From JBFMHP01 sp964557295 (GTDB lineage Bacteria; Pseudomonadota; Gammaproteobacteria; RBG-16-57-12): DNA of 38,792 nt. Position 1 is the stretch's first letter, and the number at the start of each line of letters is the position of its first letter. This document shows positions 17,705 to 25,075 of this stretch, in pieces. The position numbers and the translations under genes are program-made. The DNA lies in assembly GCA_964557295.1 (NCBI GenBank), contig CAZKZP010000027.1, forward strand, positions 1 to 38,792, read 5' to 3'. Under the pieces are notes generated by a model. It made no database searches, had not been told where the DNA came from, and worked only from the letters and a program-made list of their open reading frames with translations.

Positions 17705-17732
17705 TGTGAGAGATCGCCCCGGTTCCCATAAT
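17705..17732 (+). promoter_or_regulatory. Candidate promoter and GacA/UvrY half-site
   Basis: CATAAT (17727-17732) is a good -10 hexamer placed 5-6 bases before the first GGA motif of the candidate RNA. Instead of a -35 box, 16 bases upstream stands TGTGAG-AGATC (17705-17715), identical to the left half of the enteric GacA/UvrY activating site (TGTRAG-N6-CTTACA); the right half is absent. A palindrome TTTTGCAAAA lies at about 17678-17687 and CCCC-AGAT-GGGG just after it. Activator-dependent transcription is inferred. Confidence 0.35.
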
Positions 17733-17737
17733 AGCGG

Positions 17738-18015
17738 ACACATGGACAGTGGACCTCCCTCAGGAGGGTGGACAAGGATCAAGGGATGGTGTCATACCAT
17801 TGCTCACGGATGAGCCTCGGACACGATAACGAAAACACGGATGATTCACTTAGTGGCGCAAGGATAGGCACAAGGATGGGTCGCGGTTGAACGCAAGGAT
17901 GTGTTCGAAGCCAGGGACCGGGCGGGATGGAGAAAGGCCGGCCACTACCAAATGGGAGAGAGGGATCGAGGATTGCAGCACGCACAGGCACAGGGACGTG
18001 TCCTGGTTTTCTTCT
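17738..18015 (+). ncRNA. Candidate CsrB/RsmZ-like CsrA-sequestering sRNA
   Basis: CsrB/RsmZ RNAs bind many copies of the regulator CsrA/RsmA through GGA motifs, often in hairpin loops, and relieve its repression of translation. Here I count 20 GGA between 17736 and 18000, where about four or five would be expected by chance. Two are displayed in perfect-loop hairpins: GAACGCA-AGGA-TGTGTTC (17889-17906) and GCTCA-CGGA-TGAGC (17802-17815). A third, GGCAC-AGGGAC-GTGTC, is in the terminator. A 12-base unit CRCAAGGATRKG occurs three times (17857, 17869, 17892), the first two in tandem. No convincing gene covers the stretch. The 5' end is approximate and set from the -10 box. Confidence 0.7.
17985..18015 (+). 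terminator. Intrinsic terminator of the sponge RNA
   Basis: The stem GGCAC (17987-17991) / GTGTC (17998-18002), extended by two further pairs past a bulged C, closes the loop AGGGAC and is followed by TTTTCTTCT (18007-18015). A GGA-bearing terminator loop is also seen in known CsrB/RsmZ RNAs. Confidence 0.55.
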
Positions 18016-18097
18016 GAACATACTATGGATCTCACCCCGCGCACCACTCTAGTCTCGGCGCGCGCACTTCTTAGCTCACCCCTTCTTAGCGAAACCA

Positions 18098-18913
18098 TCA
18101 ATGTTGACAGCGCGGGCAATAAAAGCTCGAGCGTTGTCCTTGACGTATGTGTTTGATCGTCGTGGCGCAGCGCGGACAGGGTGCCCCGTCTTGACCGTAG
18201 ACCTTCAGTTGGAGGGTGAAGTAGCCGGGATTGCCATCGGCGCGGACGAAGTCCCGCAAGGTGGTGCCGCCTTGCTTGATGGCCTTGCGCAGGATCTGCT
18301 TGATGGCCTTGCAGAGCCGGTCGCACTCCTCGCGCGTGAGCTTGCCGGCCGGGCGCCGGGGCGCAATGCCTGCCTGGAACAAGGCCTCGTTGGCGTAGAT
18401 GTTGCCGACACCTACCAGGATGCGATTGTCCATCAGAAACTGCTTGCTGGCGGTCTTGCGCCCGCGCGCCTGTGCAAACAGATACGCGCCGTGCAGGGCG
18501 CGCTCGAGCGGTTCGGGTCCGAGATGCACGAGCAGCGGATGATCCGTGATCGCGCCTTCGTGCCAGAGCAGGGCGCCGAAGCGGCGCGGGTCGTTGAGGC
18601 GCAGACAGAGGCCGTTTTCCAGCACGATGTCCACATGATCGTGTTTGCGCACCGGGGTGTTCGCGGGCAGCACACGCAGACTGCCGGACATGCCGAGGTG
18701 GATGATGAGGGTGCCGGTATCGGTTGCCAACAGCAAATACTTGGCGCGGCGGCTGACCTGAGAGATGGTGTGGCCGGTCAGGTGTTTCTTGAGCCGAGGT
18801 GGAATCGGCCAGCGCAGGCGCGTGTGACGCACGATAACCTTGGCGATACGCTGGCCTTCGAGATGCGGCGCGATGCCGCGGCGCACCGTTTCGACTTCGG
18901 GCAATTCCGGCAT
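18098..18913 (-). CDS. mutM: Formamidopyrimidine-DNA glycosylase
   Basis: MutM/Fpg removes 8-oxoguanine and formamidopyrimidines from DNA and cuts the abasic site. All hallmarks are present in 271 residues, the usual length: the N-terminal PELPEVETVRRG with catalytic Pro1 and Glu2 after Met removal, HLGMSGSLRV, NDPRRFGA, the helix-two-turn-helix segment VGNIYANEALF with GITPR-like GIAPRRPAG, and a C-terminal zinc finger CPRC...CPRC. It is the last gene of the minus-strand run that begins with the GldA-like ATPase; its ATG overlaps the stop of the DUF4340 gene by one base. It converges with the candidate sponge RNA. Confidence 0.97.
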   Translation of the reverse strand: MPELPEVETVRRGIAPHLEGQRIAKVIVRHTRLRWPIPPRLKKHLTGHTISQVSRRAKYLLLATDTGTLIIHLGMSGSLRVLPANTPVRKHDHVDIVLENGLCLRLNDPRRFGALLWHEGAITDHPLLVHLGPEPLERALHGAYLFAQARGRKTASKQFLMDNRILVGVGNIYANEALFQAGIAPRRPAGKLTREECDRLCKAIKQILRKAIKQGGTTLRDFVRADGNPGYFTLQLKVYGQDGAPCPRCATTIKHIRQGQRSSFYCPRCQH

Positions 18914-19767
18914 CAGGGTTTCGGGGTTGCTTCGCGGGTGCCGAGCCGCAGCAGTTGTCCCATCACACTGTCGGGCATGTAGTACTGCACCCCGAGATCC
19001 TTGCGCCCCAGGATGAATTCGGGCGCGGTCTCCAGGATGTCGAATTCCGCGGTCTCGCCGCCGAGATCGATGCGGATCTTGCCCTCGCTCTCGGCGGACT
19101 GATATGGAGCCACGTCCATGGCGCGCGCCTGGCGCCAGTGGTCGATCAGGATTTGCAGATCATCGGCGCTGGCCGCCGGCTGGGCCGGCTCGACTTCCCA
19201 TTTGCCTTCGATTTGCGCAAGCCGCAGCTCCGGCAGCTCCAGGCGCTGGATGCGGGCGCCCTCCGGCAAGAGGGCGCGGCTGACATAACGGCTGTAATCG
19301 CCGCTGAGGCGATGACTCACCTTGTCGGTAATCATGTGAACACGGTCGCCGATCTGCGCGTAGCGCTGTTGCTGGAGCGGGTTGCGTTTGCCGAGGCGGA
19401 TCTCGGTTTCGTTGAACCACAGTTGGATTTGCGGTTCGCTCAAGCCAACGGTCGCCAGATCGAACGATGCAGCCGGATAGTCCGCGTAGCTGGTTTCATC
19501 CAGCAGCGTGAGGATGGATTTGACCGTGGTCTCGTCCGCGCGCAGGCGCACGGGGGTCTGTAGCCACCACTGGTCAGCGGCCTTCTCCAGGATGATCGGC
19601 GATTCGTTTTTGATCGCGATCTTGAGGTGGGCGATGTCCTCGGCCTTGAGGGCGCTGAGCTTGGCCGCGGCGGGCGGCGTTTCGATGCCCGGCTCATACA
19701 TCACGAGCGCGACCAGCGCGGCGATGATCAGCAGCAATGCCAGATTGAGCAGGATGCGTGTCTGCAT
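18913..19767 (-). CDS. DUF4340 membrane-anchored protein
   Basis: A 284-residue protein with one N-terminal membrane helix (LALLLIIAALVALVMY) and a periplasmic body of repeated beta-rich units (DIAHLKIAIKNE, WWLQTPVRLRAD, IQLWFNETEIRLGKRN), typical of DUF4340. In other genomes DUF4340 genes follow GldG-like transporter subunits, exactly as here, where it starts 10 bases after the GldG-like gene ends. It probably works with that transporter at the cytoplasmic membrane; the substrate is unknown. Confidence 0.85.
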   Translation of the reverse strand: MQTRILLNLALLLIIAALVALVMYEPGIETPPAAAKLSALKAEDIAHLKIAIKNESPIILEKAADQWWLQTPVRLRADETTVKSILTLLDETSYADYPAASFDLATVGLSEPQIQLWFNETEIRLGKRNPLQQQRYAQIGDRVHMITDKVSHRLSGDYSRYVSRALLPEGARIQRLELPELRLAQIEGKWEVEPAQPAASADDLQILIDHWRQARAMDVAPYQSAESEGKIRIDLGGETAEFDILETAPEFILGRKDLGVQYYMPDSVMGQLLRLGTREATPKP

Positions 19768-19777
19768 GAGCTAGTCC

Positions 19778-21124
19778 TTAACGCTTGCGGCGCTTGAGCC
19801 AGATCAGCAGGCCGGCGAGCAGCAGCCCGCCGGGGATCAGCAGAAAGAACCCGAAACCGATGATGCCCTGTGCGGTGGGTGAGAATTCCAGGTGCTGATC
19901 CTGCGTGGTCTGCGCTGGGATGGTGATGAGGTTGTCGTCATGGGCTAGCCAGTTGAACAGGTTCAGGCCGAGGTCCAGATTGGCGCCGTTGCCGAGATAG
20001 GCGTTGGCGAGGAAGTCCGCGTCGCCCAGCACGATGACGCGTTGCTCGCGGCCGCTCTCGTGATGGCCGCGCGTGAGGCTCACGGCCAGGGTGACGGGGC
20101 CGGCCTGATCCTGGCCGCCGAACTCGGCCCGATCGACGATCTTGTCGGTTTCCAGCCAGCTGCGCTCCATGCTCGTGAGCAGCGGCTCGCGGTTCCACAC
20201 ACTGGTCTCAATGCCTTCGATCCCGTGCGCCTGGGGAAAGAGGGTGAGCGCCGTGAGCTCCTGGGTGACGGGGTGACGCGGATATTCCGCGATCAAGGCG
20301 AAACGCGGATCGCTGATGCCGAGCAATTGGGTGGTGGGATCGACGATCACGCCGTCGAGCAATTTGATGCCGAGATCCGCGGCGAGCGCTTCGAGTTTCG
20401 ATTGCGCGCCGCCATCGGCCAGCCAGAGCAGGTTGCCGCCCTTGGCGACGAAATCGCGCACGATCTCCACCTCGCCCGGCAGCATGGCCGTCTGCGGATC
20501 GGCGATCACCAGCACCGAGGTGTTCGCCGGCAGTTGCGGATGCGTGGCCAGGTTGTGCATTTGCACGTTCAGACCCTTCTGCTTGAGCTGCGCGCCGAAT
20601 TGCATGAAATCATGATTGGTCTGGCCTTGGGGATTGCGTTCGCCGTGGCCTTCGAGAAACACCAGCCAGCGCTCTTGCGCGCGTGACAGGCGCTGCAACG
20701 TGTTGGTGATCTCCTGTTCGGATTGCTGCTTGAGATTCTCGCGTTTCTCGCCATAGCGGACCACCATTTCGCCTTCGATGTTGATGCCTTCGGCGCGCAC
20801 GCGCTCGGGGTCGGCGTCGGGATTGATGAAGTTCACGTGGATGTCGGGTTTGACACGCTGGTATTTCGCCCAGGCGTCGAGGATCGGGCGGCGCAGGGAT
20901 TCATCGTCACGGGCGAAGGCGGTGACCTCGATCGGCCCGTCCATTTGCCCCAGCAGTTTTTGGCTGGCTTCGGTGAGGGTGTTGCGCGCATTCGCGGTCC
21001 AGTCGGCCTGGAAATGATAACGCGTGCTCAGCCAGCCGAGCAGGCCGATGACGGCCAGGAACAAGACCAGGAAGATCCATTGCTGGGTTCTCAATTGGGC
21101 GCGTGTTGGGTGATGAGTGCTCAT
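19778..21124 (-). CDS. GldG-like ABC transporter auxiliary protein
   Basis: A protein of about 448 residues with an N-terminal membrane helix (WIFLVLFLAVIGLLGWL), a long periplasmic part and a C-terminal helix (GFGFFLLIPGGLLLAGLLIWL) followed by basic KRRKR. The segments LSRAQERWLVFLEGHGERNP and VLVIADPQTAMLPGEVEIV fit the Gldg/COG3225 family, named after Flavobacterium gliding genes but widespread in non-gliding bacteria. ATG 21124 is chosen; TTG 21136 would add four residues. It follows the permease gene by 25 bases. Expected role: periplasmic partner of the GldA/GldF-like exporter. Confidence 0.85.
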   Translation of the reverse strand: MSTHHPTRAQLRTQQWIFLVLFLAVIGLLGWLSTRYHFQADWTANARNTLTEASQKLLGQMDGPIEVTAFARDDESLRRPILDAWAKYQRVKPDIHVNFINPDADPERVRAEGINIEGEMVVRYGEKRENLKQQSEQEITNTLQRLSRAQERWLVFLEGHGERNPQGQTNHDFMQFGAQLKQKGLNVQMHNLATHPQLPANTSVLVIADPQTAMLPGEVEIVRDFVAKGGNLLWLADGGAQSKLEALAADLGIKLLDGVIVDPTTQLLGISDPRFALIAEYPRHPVTQELTALTLFPQAHGIEGIETSVWNREPLLTSMERSWLETDKIVDRAEFGGQDQAGPVTLAVSLTRGHHESGREQRVIVLGDADFLANAYLGNGANLDLGLNLFNWLAHDDNLITIPAQTTQDQHLEFSPTAQGIIGFGFFLLIPGGLLLAGLLIWLKRRKR

Positions 21125-21149
21125 AGGGTGATTCAAATTCTGCCAGAGG

Positions 21150-21899
21150 TTAGTGTTGGGTGCGGTCGGCGTCGAGACGGCGGACGGCCAGTACCACGAA
21201 GGTAGCGATGAACAGCGCGAAATAGGCGATATCGCCGCTGTTGAAAATGCCTTTCAGCAAGGGCTCGAAGTGGTTGAGCATGGAGAGATAGGCCAGCACG
21301 GAATTGGGGTCGCCACTGTTGCCCATCCAGTTGATGATCCACAGCAGCAGCAGCGCGCCGAAGGTGGTGATGGCCGCCACCGCCGGATGCGTGGTCAGGC
21401 TCGACATGTACAGGCCGATGGCCGCGAAGCTGGCCAGCAGCAGCATCAGCCCGAGCAGGCCTGAGGCCAGCATGCCGAAGTCCAGGCTCCCGCCCATCAG
21501 CAGCGAGAGCGGCATCAGCGTGATCAGGCCGAGCATGATGAGCAGAAAACCGAGCACGCCGAAGAATTTGCCGAGGATGATCTCCGTCATGGAGAGCGGG
21601 GCGGAGAACAGCAGGCTCAGGGTCTGGTTGCGCCGTTCCTCGCTGATCAGGCGCATGGTCAGCAGCGGCACCACCAGCAGCAGCACCACCGCGGCGTTGC
21701 CGAACAAGGGGGCGACGACCACCTCGGTGACGCCGGGGCTGTTTTCCATCATGGCGATCTGCGCCTGCCAGGTCATGAAGGTGTCGATCTGGCTCAGGAA
21801 CATGAAGCCGAGCAACAGCTGCACGACGGCCAGGATCGCCCAGGCCAGCGGTGAGAGGAACATGCTGCGCAATTCGCGCGCGGCGATCGTGAAGATCAT
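21150..21899 (-). CDS. ABC-2 type permease (GldF-like)
   Basis: A 249-residue membrane protein with about six hydrophobic helices (LAWAILAVVQLLLGFMFL, NAAVVLLLVVPLLTMRLI, GFLLIMLGLITLMPLSLLM and others). The loop LISEERRNQTLSLLFSAPLS between helices is the typical ABC-2 coupling segment. It overlaps the ATPase gene by one base, so the two are co-translated. Substrate unknown. Confidence 0.9.
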   Translation of the reverse strand: MIFTIAARELRSMFLSPLAWAILAVVQLLLGFMFLSQIDTFMTWQAQIAMMENSPGVTEVVVAPLFGNAAVVLLLVVPLLTMRLISEERRNQTLSLLFSAPLSMTEIILGKFFGVLGFLLIMLGLITLMPLSLLMGGSLDFGMLASGLLGLMLLLASFAAIGLYMSSLTTHPAVAAITTFGALLLLWIINWMGNSGDPNSVLAYLSMLNHFEPLLKGIFNSGDIAYFALFIATFVVLAVRRLDADRTQH

Positions 21900-22876
21900 C
21901 AGGCCACCTCCTGTTCAACCGCCGCGGGCGCGGCGGGTTCGCTGCATGTGAGATCGACGAAGACTTCCTCCAGCGTGCGGCGCTCGGGTGTCAGCTCGCA
22001 CAGGCCCCAGCGCTGTTGCACCGAGAGTTCGACCAGGCGTTCGGCCGGATTCTGCTCGGGGAGATAGTGCAGGCGGAAGCGCTGTGCCTCCAGGTCCTCC
22101 ACCGTGGTCACGCCGGGGATGGCGCTCAAGGCGCTTGGTTCGGGCGCGCGCGTGAACTGCACGAGGAGTCCGGAGGTTTGCATGCGCTGATTGAGTCCCG
22201 CGATCGTATCGTTGTACACCAGCCGGCCCTTGTTGATGATCTGCACGCGATTGCAGATGCTCTGCACCTCCGGCAGGATGTGGGTCGACAGGATCACGCT
22301 GTGCTCCTTACCCAGATCGCGGATCAGCTCGCGGATCTCGCGGATCTGGATCGGATCGAGGCCGACGGTCGGCTCGTCCAGGATCACCAGATCCGGCGCG
22401 TGGATGATGGCCTGGGCGATGCCCACGCGCTGCTGAAAGCCCTTGGAGAGATTGCCGATCAGCCGCCGGCCCACCTCGCTCAGGCCGCAGCGCGCCTTCG
22501 CATTGGCCAGGGCCTGGGCGCGGCGCGGCGCCGGGATGCGGTTGAGCCGGGCGCAGTAGTTGAGATATTCATCCACGGTCAACTCGCGGTAGACCGGCGG
22601 CTGCTCCGGCAGATAGCCGAGGGCCATCTTGGCCTGTTTGGGCTCATCGAGGATGTCATGACCGTTGATGGTGATGCTGCCGCGGCTGGGCGAGAGATTG
22701 CCGGTGAGCATCTTCATGGTCGTGGATTTGCCGGCGCCGTTCGGGCCGAGGAAACCCAGCACCTCGCCGCGGTTCAGCGTGAAGCTGATATCTTGCACGG
22801 CCTGGATCGGGCCGAAGTGGCGGGAGAGGTTTTCGACGGACAAGAGAAGTTCGGGATTGGAGTTTTGCAGGGTCAC
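21899..22876 (-). CDS. ABC transporter ATPase (GldA-like)
   Basis: A 325-residue ATPase powering the neighbouring permease. Walker A is GPNGAGKST (44-52), the Q-loop lies near YLPEQPPVY, the signature is LSKGFQQR, Walker B is LVILDEPTVGLDP, and the H-loop is STHILPE. A C-terminal extension of about 100 residues after NKGRLVYNDTIAG is typical of GldA/CcmA-type subunits. The start is GTG with GAGAG about 10 bases upstream. It is the first gene of a five-gene minus-strand run ending in mutM and is divergent from the hydantoinase gene. Export of an envelope or polymer component is possible but unsupported. Confidence 0.92.
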   Translation of the reverse strand: MTLQNSNPELLLSVENLSRHFGPIQAVQDISFTLNRGEVLGFLGPNGAGKSTTMKMLTGNLSPSRGSITINGHDILDEPKQAKMALGYLPEQPPVYRELTVDEYLNYCARLNRIPAPRRAQALANAKARCGLSEVGRRLIGNLSKGFQQRVGIAQAIIHAPDLVILDEPTVGLDPIQIREIRELIRDLGKEHSVILSTHILPEVQSICNRVQIINKGRLVYNDTIAGLNQRMQTSGLLVQFTRAPEPSALSAIPGVTTVEDLEAQRFRLHYLPEQNPAERLVELSVQQRWGLCELTPERRTLEEVFVDLTCSEPAAPAAVEQEVA

Positions 22877-22964
22877 GGATGCTGTACTCTCACTGATCGC
22901 TGATCGTGTTTGGGCTTATATGATAGATTTGGTCTGAAAAAGATCAAGACAGGTTTGAAAAGAT

Positions 22965-24932
22965 ATGTGGTTGGGAGTCGATACCGGGGGCACGTTCACC
23001 GACTTTGTCCTCTATGATGGGCAAGCGTTGCGGGTGCACAAGGTGCTCTCCACGCCCCAGGCCCCGGAGCAGGCGATCCTGCAGGGGATGCGCGAACTGG
23101 GCTTGGATGATGCGCAATCCTTGCGGCGGTTGCGCCTCGTGCACGGCTCGACGGTGGCCACCAATGCGGTGCTCGAGGGCAAGGGCGTGCGCACCGCCTA
23201 TATCGCCAATCACGGCCTGGGCGATGTGTTGACCATCGGCCGGCAGCATCGCGCCGAACTCTATAATCTGCAACCGTCCCCCAGATCGGCGCCAGTGCCG
23301 CCCGAGCTGTGTCTGGAGACCGGCGGGCGGTTGGGGGCGCAGGGTAATGTCGTCGAGCCGCTGACCGAGGCCGAGCTGCGCGACCTGGCCGCACAACTGG
23401 CGGCGCTCGCCCCCGAGGCGGTGGCGATCAATCTGCTGTTTTCCTTTCTCGATGACCGCTTCGAGCGGGCGATCGAGGCGATCGTGCCCGCGGGCATCTT
23501 CGTCGCGCGCTCATCGATGGTGCTGCCCGAGTACCGCGAGTACGAACGCGGCATCGCCACTTGGCTCAATGCGCGGGTGGGGCCGCTGATGCAGCGTTAT
23601 CTGCAATCACTCGCGCAGGCCACGGCGCCGGCGCAACTGGCCATCATGCAGAGTTCCGGCGGGGCGGTGGCGCTCGATCAGGCCGCGCACCATGCGGTGC
23701 GGTTGCTGCTCTCGGGACCCGCCGGCGGACTGGCGGGCGCGAAGTTCATCGGCGCGCTGGCCGGATGCGAACGGCTACTCACCTTTGACATGGGCGGGAC
23801 CTCGACCGATGTGGCGCTGATCGACGGGGAGATCGCGCTCACCAACGAAGGCCGCATCGGCCCGTATCCGGTGGCGGTGCCGATGGTCGACATGCACACC
23901 ATCGGCGCGGGCGGCGGCTCGCTCGCCTATCTGGACGCCGGCGGCATGCTCCAGGTCGGGCCGCAATCGGCCGGGGCCGATCCGGGGCCGGTCTGCTATG
24001 GGCGCGGCGGGCGTCAAGTCACCGTGACGGATGCCAATCTCCTCCTCGGGCGGTTGCGGCCCGAGGCCTTTCTGGGCGGCAAGATGCGCCTGGATGTGGC
24101 CGCCGCGCACGCCGCGATGCGCGAGCTGGCCGGCCAGCTGGGGCTGGATGAGGAGCAGACGGCCAAAGGCATCATCGATCTCGCCAACGAACACATGGCC
24201 CGCGCCCTGCGCGTGATGTCGGTGCAGCGCGGCATCGATCCGAAGACCTTGACGCTGACCTCCTTCGGCGGGGCGGGCGGCTTGCACGTCTGCGCCCTGG
24301 CCGAGGCGCTGAAGATCGAGCGGGCGCTCGTGCCGGTGCACGGCGGGGTGCTCTCGGCCTTGGGGATGCTGGTGGCGCCGCGCGCGCGGGAACTCTCGCG
24401 CACGCTCAATGTGCTGCTGGAACAGATGAAGCCGGACCAGCTGACGCTCGGTTTTGATGAACTGCTCGCCGCGGGTCGCGATGAGCTGCTGGCCGAAGGG
24501 GCGCATCCAGCGGACATCGTTGCGCGCCGCAGCCTCGATCTGCGCTATCAAGGCCAGACCCATGCGCTGAATCTCCCCTGGGATGGCGCTGCGGCCGCGC
24601 TGATCGAGTGCTTCCACGCCCTGCACACGCAGCGTTACGGTTACGCGCTGGGATTTGCCGTCGAGGTGCTGAATATCCGGCTGAGCCTCGCGGTGCCCGC
24701 CGCCGCGCTGCCGCTGAGTGCCCTGCCCGCGCTGCCCGCCGCGCCGGTCGAGGTCCGCTGCGCGGGCATCGATCCGCCAGTGCCGGTCTGGGAGCGCCAG
24801 GCCCTGGAACCCGAGCAGGTGTATGTCGGCCCGGCCCTGGTCATCGATGCGGTCTCCACCACCTATCTCGCGCCGGGCTGGCGCCTCCGCCGCGATCGCC
24901 ACGGTAATCTCCTGTTAAGCCGTGAACTGTAA
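22965..24932 (+). CDS. Hydantoinase/oxoprolinase family protein (HyuA-like)
   Basis: A full-length 655-residue member of the hydantoinase A/5-oxoprolinase family, ATP-dependent enzymes opening cyclic amides such as hydantoins or 5-oxoproline (acetone carboxylase subunits are related). The N-terminal ASKHA nucleotide motif GVDTGGTFTDFVLYDG, the second phosphate loop FDMGGTSTDVALIDG, the HTIGAGGGSLAYLDAGG segment and GPQSAGADPGPVCYGRGG are intact. The partner gene (hyuB) that usually follows is missing: a gap with a T-run and then a chemoreceptor gene come next. Substrate cannot be predicted. Confidence 0.9.
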   Translation: MWLGVDTGGTFTDFVLYDGQALRVHKVLSTPQAPEQAILQGMRELGLDDAQSLRRLRLVHGSTVATNAVLEGKGVRTAYIANHGLGDVLTIGRQHRAELYNLQPSPRSAPVPPELCLETGGRLGAQGNVVEPLTEAELRDLAAQLAALAPEAVAINLLFSFLDDRFERAIEAIVPAGIFVARSSMVLPEYREYERGIATWLNARVGPLMQRYLQSLAQATAPAQLAIMQSSGGAVALDQAAHHAVRLLLSGPAGGLAGAKFIGALAGCERLLTFDMGGTSTDVALIDGEIALTNEGRIGPYPVAVPMVDMHTIGAGGGSLAYLDAGGMLQVGPQSAGADPGPVCYGRGGRQVTVTDANLLLGRLRPEAFLGGKMRLDVAAAHAAMRELAGQLGLDEEQTAKGIIDLANEHMARALRVMSVQRGIDPKTLTLTSFGGAGGLHVCALAEALKIERALVPVHGGVLSALGMLVAPRARELSRTLNVLLEQMKPDQLTLGFDELLAAGRDELLAEGAHPADIVARRSLDLRYQGQTHALNLPWDGAAAALIECFHALHTQRYGYALGFAVEVLNIRLSLAVPAAALPLSALPALPAAPVEVRCAGIDPPVPVWERQALEPEQVYVGPALVIDAVSTTYLAPGWRLRRDRHGNLLLSREL

Positions 24933-25075
24933 ACTTTGGTCACCCGGCCGGCGGTTTTAACTTTTTTTTATTTTTCCACCTAAAGATTCGCCGCCGGCAC
25001 CGATAACTATTCAAATTCTTTTGAGCACCGGCAAGAGTAATTTCCGGAAATTCACCATCGTTATAGATATACCCT
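24933..25075 (+). promoter_or_regulatory. Structured AT-rich leader before the chemoreceptor gene
   Basis: GCCGGCGG (24947-24954) is repeated inverted as CCGCCGGC (24991-24998), with a T-rich tract (24961-24975) between them; CCGGC recurs near 25030. The T-tract after the GC-rich arm could end the hydantoinase transcript. No ribosome binding site is evident before the ATG at 25076. It does not match any riboswitch consensus I know, including GEMM cyclic-di-GMP. Confidence 0.3.

Noticed and set aside
17887..18156. An 89-codon frame within the candidate sponge RNA, running into the mutM 3' end
   Set aside because: No ribosome binding site and no family resemblance; the GGA pattern and hairpins explain the stretch better.
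18913..22876. Gliding motility operon in the strict sense
   Set aside because: GldA/F/G-like transporters are widespread in non-gliding bacteria; the name reflects homology only.
24933..25075. GEMM cyclic-di-GMP riboswitch before the chemoreceptor gene
   Set aside because: The conserved GEMM core is not found; only unspecific inverted repeats are seen.
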